IMG/VR virus record: IMGVR_UViG_3300049783_001308
Span: 1 to 23,423 of that record
Direction: 5' to 3' (one strand)
Source of the DNA: a virus
DNA: 23,423 nt
Shown here piece by piece: positions 20,576 through 23,423 of this stretch; the first letter of the stretch is position 1; each line of letters begins with the position of its first letter. The translations under genes were made by a program, and so were the position numbers. A model generated the notes under the pieces. It saw nothing but the letters and a program-made list of their open reading frames with translations. It searched no databases and was not told the origin of the DNA.

Positions 20576-21537
20576 AATGGAAGAAATTAGGTCAAGTTTT
20601 TGATCCAACAACTTGGAATGATGGAATTAATAGAGATTGGATGAAGACCCACTCTCAATCTGTTAGCACCTTAATTAAGGATGATTGTGTTAGGGTTTAT
20701 TTTTCATGTAGACCTGATAGAGAACCAGATGGGAATATGACGTCAAATACTACTTGGTTAGAATTAGATAAAAATGATTTAACTAAAGTATTAAGAGTAT
20801 CAGATAGTCCTGTAATGCCTCTAGGGGGTTTAGGTACATTTGATGAACACTCAATATATCCTACATCTATAATTGAGGAAAAGAATGAAGTTAAGTTATA
20901 CTATGCTGGGTGGTATAGATGTAAATCTGTACCCTTTAATTGTGCTGTTGGTTTAGCCATCAGTAAAAATGGTGGTGACACATTTGAAAGATATGGTAAA
21001 GGTCCAATATTAGGACCATCAGCTAATGAACCTTTTGTTATTAGTGGGCCTAAAATAAGAAAATTTGGAGATGAGTATAAATTATATTATCTTGCGGGAA
21101 GTGAATGGATTAATCATAAGGGCAAACCTGAAATAGTATATAAAATTAGAATGGCGATCTCTAAAGATGGAATTAATTGGCTTAAAAAGGATACTAATAT
21201 TATTGATGATGTTTTAGGAAAAAATGAATGTCAAGCAGGTCCTGATGTTTTTTTCAAAGATGGGAGATACCATATGTATTTTGTTTATAGAGAAGGATTT
21301 GAATTTAGAACACAAAAGGATAGAGGATATAAAATAGGATATGCTACATCTACAGATAGTACTTATTGGGAAAGAAAAGATCATAAATCCGGAATACAAT
21401 ATTCAGAGTCAGGGTGGGATAGTAAAATGCAACATTACCCACACGTGTTTAAGTTAAATAATAACCACTATATGCTTTATAATGGAAATGAATTTGGCAA
21501 GTATGGTTTTGGGCTAGCAATATTAGATAATGAATAA
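20572..21537 (+). CDS. Five-bladed beta-propeller glycoside hydrolase-like protein (GH43/GH130-like)
   Basis: A 321-residue protein with repeated beta-propeller blade signatures: EVKLYYAGWYR with VGLAISKNGGDTFERYG, EYKLYYLAGSEW with IRMAISKDGINWLKK, RYHMYFVYREGFE with IGYATSTDSTYWERK, and HYMLYNGNEFGKYGFGLAI. The pattern (hYhhYYsg, then hshAxSxDGhxW) is typical of GH32/43/62/68/130-type propellers found in glycan clusters. Candidate active-site acids are Asp and Glu in FDEHSIYP, NECQAGPDVFF and NGNEFG, but I cannot assign a catalytic pair. There is no signal peptide, so it is cytosolic or virion-bound; a phosphorylase or nucleotide-sugar role is possible. Overlaps flank it on both sides. Confidence 0.78.
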   Translation: MKWKKLGQVFDPTTWNDGINRDWMKTHSQSVSTLIKDDCVRVYFSCRPDREPDGNMTSNTTWLELDKNDLTKVLRVSDSPVMPLGGLGTFDEHSIYPTSIIEEKNEVKLYYAGWYRCKSVPFNCAVGLAISKNGGDTFERYGKGPILGPSANEPFVISGPKIRKFGDEYKLYYLAGSEWINHKGKPEIVYKIRMAISKDGINWLKKDTNIIDDVLGKNECQAGPDVFFKDGRYHMYFVYREGFEFRTQKDRGYKIGYATSTDSTYWERKDHKSGIQYSESGWDSKMQHYPHVFKLNNNHYMLYNGNEFGKYGFGLAILDNE

Positions 21538-22690
21538 ATCAAAAATATCTCAAATATCAAACCACCTGGAAAGGTGTAAAGATAGTTTTGTACCTAGTTT
21601 AGATACTTATTTAAATTTAGAAGAATACACCCAAAAAATCCATTCTAAAGCATTACTTTTTGAAAGATTTGATGATGGTGAATTGGTTGGGTTAATAGCA
21701 GCTTACACTAATGATGGGAAGTTAGGGTACATTACCAATGTAAGTATAACACCTGAATATCAAGGGTGTGGGTTATCATCATCTTTATTAAAAGAATGTA
21801 TAAACTACTTTACACGTGAAGGATACAATTCTATTAATTTAGAGGTATTCATAGAAAATAAAAGAGCAATAAATTTTTATAAAAAAAATAAATTTAAAAT
21901 AATAAAGAGGAGCCAAAAAACAATAATAATGGGAATAGAATTAGAAAGAGATTACAATAGTGAGTTAAAAGATACAAATGACCACAAATATGCTTATAAC
22001 TTTGATTTTGATGTTATACACCCTTACATGATTAAGTCATTCAAACCCCACTTTGTAGAGGGTAATTGTCTTGAATTAGGTAGTTTTAAAGGAGATTTTA
22101 CTAAAAGGTTACTTCCCCACTTTTCAAGTATTACTTGTGTAGAAGCATCATCAGTTGCTTTATCTGAATCTAAGAAAAAGTTAGATAATTATATAGCTTA
22201 TAATCCAATTGAGTGGGTTGAAGGGTTATTTAATGATGTTAAATTACCCCAAAAGTATGATAATATTATATTAACTCATGTTTTAGAACATATAGATAAT
22301 CCTATAGAATTATTAAACAAAATAAATACTGAATGGCTCTCAGAAAAAGGTAAATTGTTTATTGTTGTACCAAACGCCAATGCCCCATCAAGACAAATAG
22401 CTGTTAAGATGGGATTAATTGAACAAAACACCTCAATAACACCATCTGAAAAAGAACACGGACATAATATTACTTATACTTTAGATGTTCTAGAAAGCCA
22501 TGCTACTAAATCAGGATTAAATGTTATAAATAGATCAGGCATTTTCTTTAAGGCATTAGCTAATTTTCAATGGGATCAATTACTCCAAACAGATATAATA
22601 TCAAAAGAATATTTAGATGGTTGTTTTGCTTTAGGGCAACAATACCCAGATTTATGCTCTAGTATAATGTTAGTTTGTAAAAAAGGATAA
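21530..22690 (+). CDS. Two-domain fusion: GNAT acetyltransferase plus SAM-dependent methyltransferase
   Basis: A 386-residue protein joining two enzyme domains. Residues about 35-140 form a GNAT N-acetyltransferase: GYITNVSITPEYQGCGLSSS (beta4 and the acetyl-CoA pyrophosphate loop, Q-x-x-G-x-G/S) and VFIENKRAINFYKKNKFKI (the NxxAxxFYxkxGF motif). Residues about 160-385 form a class I methyltransferase: CLELGSFKGDFTKRLL (motif I, near 178), ITCVEASSVAL (the acidic end of beta2), YDNIILTHVLEHIDNPIELL (post-motif I/motif II region) and GKLFIVVPN. The methyltransferase part resembles UbiE/Methyltransf_23-type small-molecule enzymes. A natural reading is a sugar tailoring enzyme for the glycan made by this cluster. 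It overlaps the previous gene by eight bases. Confidence 0.88.
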   Translation: MNKSKISQISNHLERCKDSFVPSLDTYLNLEEYTQKIHSKALLFERFDDGELVGLIAAYTNDGKLGYITNVSITPEYQGCGLSSSLLKECINYFTREGYNSINLEVFIENKRAINFYKKNKFKIIKRSQKTIIMGIELERDYNSELKDTNDHKYAYNFDFDVIHPYMIKSFKPHFVEGNCLELGSFKGDFTKRLLPHFSSITCVEASSVALSESKKKLDNYIAYNPIEWVEGLFNDVKLPQKYDNIILTHVLEHIDNPIELLNKINTEWLSEKGKLFIVVPNANAPSRQIAVKMGLIEQNTSITPSEKEHGHNITYTLDVLESHATKSGLNVINRSGIFFKALANFQWDQLLQTDIISKEYLDGCFALGQQYPDLCSSIMLVCKKG

Positions 22691-22691
22691 T

Positions 22692-23381
22692 ATGAAAATA
22701 CACATTTATTACAGACATGCTTCTAACTGTACAGTAAAAAATAGACCTAGTTGGTTTAGTTTTGAAAAATGTTGGGTAAATTTTCTTAAAACTATTGAGG
22801 GTAAAGATAATATTAATTTAACATTAGCTTTAGATGGTAATATTGAAGATGATTTTACAAAAAACTATAAAGATCAGTTTGATTTATTCTCTACTGACCA
22901 TGGTTCAAGTTTGCTATCATATAGAGATTTATTAAAGCATATCCAAAAGGTAAAAATGGATAAGGATGATCTCATTTATTTTGTTGAAAATGATTACCTC
23001 CACTTAGATAGTTGGGTTAGTAAAGTATTAGATTTATTCTCATGTTATGATTCCTTAAATTATGTTTCATTATATGACCATAATGACAAATATATGTCAA
23101 TATATGATAACTTAGTATCCAAAATATTCACATCTAAAACTCACCATTGGAGAACAACACCTAGTACTTGTGGTACTTTTATTATTACAAGAGATATGTT
23201 TGATAAAGACTATGATATATGGGAAAGTGCTGTTGGGGACCATAATACATTTACGTATCTTAACCAAGAAAGACAGAGATACGTCCTAACCCCTACACCA
23301 GGCCTATCAACCCACTGTATGGAGGGGTTAATGTCTCCTACAATTGATTGGGAACTTATTAATAAAAATAAAATAAAATAA
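22692..23381 (+). CDS. Putative GT-A-fold glycosyltransferase, family not recognised
   Basis: A 229-residue protein starting one base after the previous stop. MKIHIYYRHASNC at the start, LTLALDGNIEDDF near residues 36-48, and DLIYFVENDYLHLDSW (about 93-108) suggest a GT-A fold, with ENDY in place of the metal-binding DxD. Later, YVSLYDHNDKY and TTPSTCGTFIITRDMF (about 155-172) resemble the acceptor-side strands of such transferases, and WESAVGDHNTFTYL near 180-193 may carry the catalytic acid. The C-terminus LSTHCMEGLMSPTIDW has a conserved-looking His. I do not recognise a named family, so the call relies on fold-like features and on lying in a glycan cluster. Confidence 0.6.
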   Translation: MKIHIYYRHASNCTVKNRPSWFSFEKCWVNFLKTIEGKDNINLTLALDGNIEDDFTKNYKDQFDLFSTDHGSSLLSYRDLLKHIQKVKMDKDDLIYFVENDYLHLDSWVSKVLDLFSCYDSLNYVSLYDHNDKYMSIYDNLVSKIFTSKTHHWRTTPSTCGTFIITRDMFDKDYDIWESAVGDHNTFTYLNQERQRYVLTPTPGLSTHCMEGLMSPTIDWELINKNKIK

Positions 23382-23386
23382 CAATT

Positions 23387-23423
23387 ATGGATTTAGAAAA
23401 AACAATAAACTACCTGTATAATT
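23387..23423 (+). CDS. Start of a further gene, truncated by the window edge
   Basis: An ATG at 23387, after the leader aaaataacaattATG that matches neighbouring starts, opens a frame with no stop up to the right edge: 12 codons reading MDLEKTINYLYN. It is probably the next gene of the glycan operon. Too little is visible to name it. Confidence 0.5.
   Translation, partial: MDLEKTINYLYN

Overview
The window reads as part of a lytic, T4-superfamily-like phage genome. The likely host is a member of the Bacteroidetes (Flavobacteria-like), probably marine. Reasons: all genes found are on the + strand and packed with TAATG/ATGA overlaps; there is a replication module with a family B polymerase, sliding clamp and two-subunit clamp loader of the gp43/gp45/gp44/gp62 kind; the DNA is AT-rich; start codons are preceded by A/T-rich leaders instead of Shine-Dalgarno sequences; and the gaps carry a recurring TTG-N20-TATATT promoter close to the Bacteroidetes TTTG/TAnnTTTG consensus. 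No rRNA, tRNA, CRISPR array or insertion sequence was seen, and no gene-free stretch exceeds about 90 bases.

Layout. (1) 1-4281, a deazapurine/nucleotide module: the C-terminal part of QueC, a small membrane protein, a thioredoxin, QueD, QueE, a short unknown, a hypoxanthine/guanine-type phosphoribosyltransferase, FolE and a MazG-like NTP pyrophosphohydrolase. Together FolE, QueD, QueE and QueC would make preQ0 from GTP. (2) 4305-7662, DNA polymerase B split into two genes, and the sliding clamp. (3) 7753-10485, a chaperone block: Hsp20, GroES and GroEL. (4) 10488-14319, the two clamp-loader subunits, a DUF1599/Nmad1 protein, a RecB/Cas4-like Fe-S nuclease, a ribbon-helix-helix protein and small unknowns. 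(5) 14334-23423, a glycan cluster: two GT-B and two GT-A-type glycosyltransferases, a GalE-like epimerase, a shortened DegT-type protein, a WbqC-like protein, a beta-propeller glycosidase-like protein and an acetyltransferase-methyltransferase fusion. It runs off the right edge.

How the parts fit. The strongest biological idea is a 7-deazaguanine route whose QueC, QueD and QueE all have altered metal-site motifs. It sits beside a phosphoribosyltransferase that could, by analogy with toyocamycin biosynthesis (ToyH), turn preQ0 into a nucleotide. Together with the MazG-like enzyme and the Nmad1 protein this suggests DNA (or nucleotide-pool) modification, but no DpdA-type transglycosylase is visible here. 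The sugar cluster could decorate the virion or host surface or, more speculatively, modified bases. All functions are inferred from reading motifs by eye; no database search was run.
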